A stretch of DNA of 64,000 bases, from NCBI RefSeq assembly GCF_019753045.1, contig NZ_JAIELN010000014.1:1-64000 (forward strand). Direction: 5' to 3'. The translations under genes were made by a program, and so were the position numbers. This stretch comes from Hyphomicrobium sp. Lineage in GTDB: Bacteria; Pseudomonadota; Alphaproteobacteria; Rhizobiales; Hyphomicrobiaceae. Of the stretch, positions 63,892-64,000 are shown in pieces. The first letter of the stretch is position 1; the number at the start of each line of letters is the position of its first letter. The notes under the pieces were generated by a model. The model made no database searches. It saw nothing but the letters and a program-made list of their open reading frames with translations, and was not told the DNA's origin.

Positions 63892-64000
63892 CTAATCGCA
63901 GATTTTGGTAAACTTGCGCTGCGCCATATCGATGTGGAAATGGTTCCGGTGATCCTCGTTCGCTTCCGGCCCAAGCGTCGTTCCGAAGATACGGCATGCG
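63892..64000 (-). CDS. Extensin-family protein, 3' end only
   Basis: A partial frame entering from the right edge and ending with TAG at 63892-63894. The 35 visible residues, including CRIFGTTLGPEANEDHR and NHFHIDMAQRK, match the C-terminal extensin-like domain of alphaproteobacterial envelope proteins, where the HFHxD motif is a metal-binding signature of peptidase-like folds. The rest of the gene lies outside the window. Confidence 0.8.
   Translation of the reverse strand, partial: ACRIFGTTLGPEANEDHRNHFHIDMAQRKFTKICD

Overview
The window reads as chromosome of a GC-rich alphaproteobacterium of the Hyphomicrobiales, most like Hyphomicrobium. This rests on the housekeeping genes at the right (NDUFA12-type complex I protein, DUF2155 protein, a 1253-residue B12-dependent ribonucleotide reductase, HemB, extensin-family protein), on REP-like palindromes that encode HPGEGRDP-type peptides, and on heavy use of GTG/TTG starts. 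The genus is an inference.

Bases 1-41,400 are one large exopolysaccharide (EPS) locus with many strand switches. It opens with the 3' end of a Wza-type export protein. Next come a UbiA-family polyprenyl-phosphate phosphoribosyltransferase-like enzyme, an SMR-type small transporter, a multi-pass membrane protein, and a GMC oxidoreductase plus aldo/keto reductase pair. Glycosyltransferases, a phytanoyl-CoA dioxygenase-like enzyme, two left-handed beta-helix acyltransferases, a Wzx flippase, a secreted BNR-propeller protein and a Wzy/O-antigen-ligase follow. The block closes with a eukaryote-type UDP-galactopyranose mutase homologue, a GT2, a secreted GH9 glycanase and a WcaJ-type initiating sugar transferase. 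Together these form a complete Wzx/Wzy-type assembly line.

An NRPS/PKS island sits inside this locus (24.7-40.3 kb). It holds an EntD/Sfp-type phosphopantetheinyl transferase coupled to a secreted SGNH-like hydrolase, a KS-AT-KR-DH-ACP-TE polyketide synthase on the minus strand, and a divergent NRPS on the plus strand. A CelD/BcsL-like GNAT protein follows. The NRPS has a luciferase-like monooxygenase domain inserted between A4 and A5 and a methyltransferase inserted between A8 and A9. Its readable specificity code is glycine-like. I infer an acyl-glycine/polyketide metabolite made alongside, and perhaps attached to, the polysaccharide. This is the most novel part of the window.

Bases 40,490-64,000 are mostly ordinary: a T5orf172-like GIY-YIG protein, an mdtABC-type RND efflux operon, Tat-exported MsrB, SfsA, a CinA N-terminal domain protein, two uncharacterised proteins, a PiT phosphate transporter, and a His/Lys-rich small secreted protein with a strong terminator. 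Then come a GIY-YIG nuclease flanked by REP-like palindromes, nrdJ with a probable NrdR box pair, NDUFA12, DUF2155, hemB and the 3' end of an extensin-family gene.
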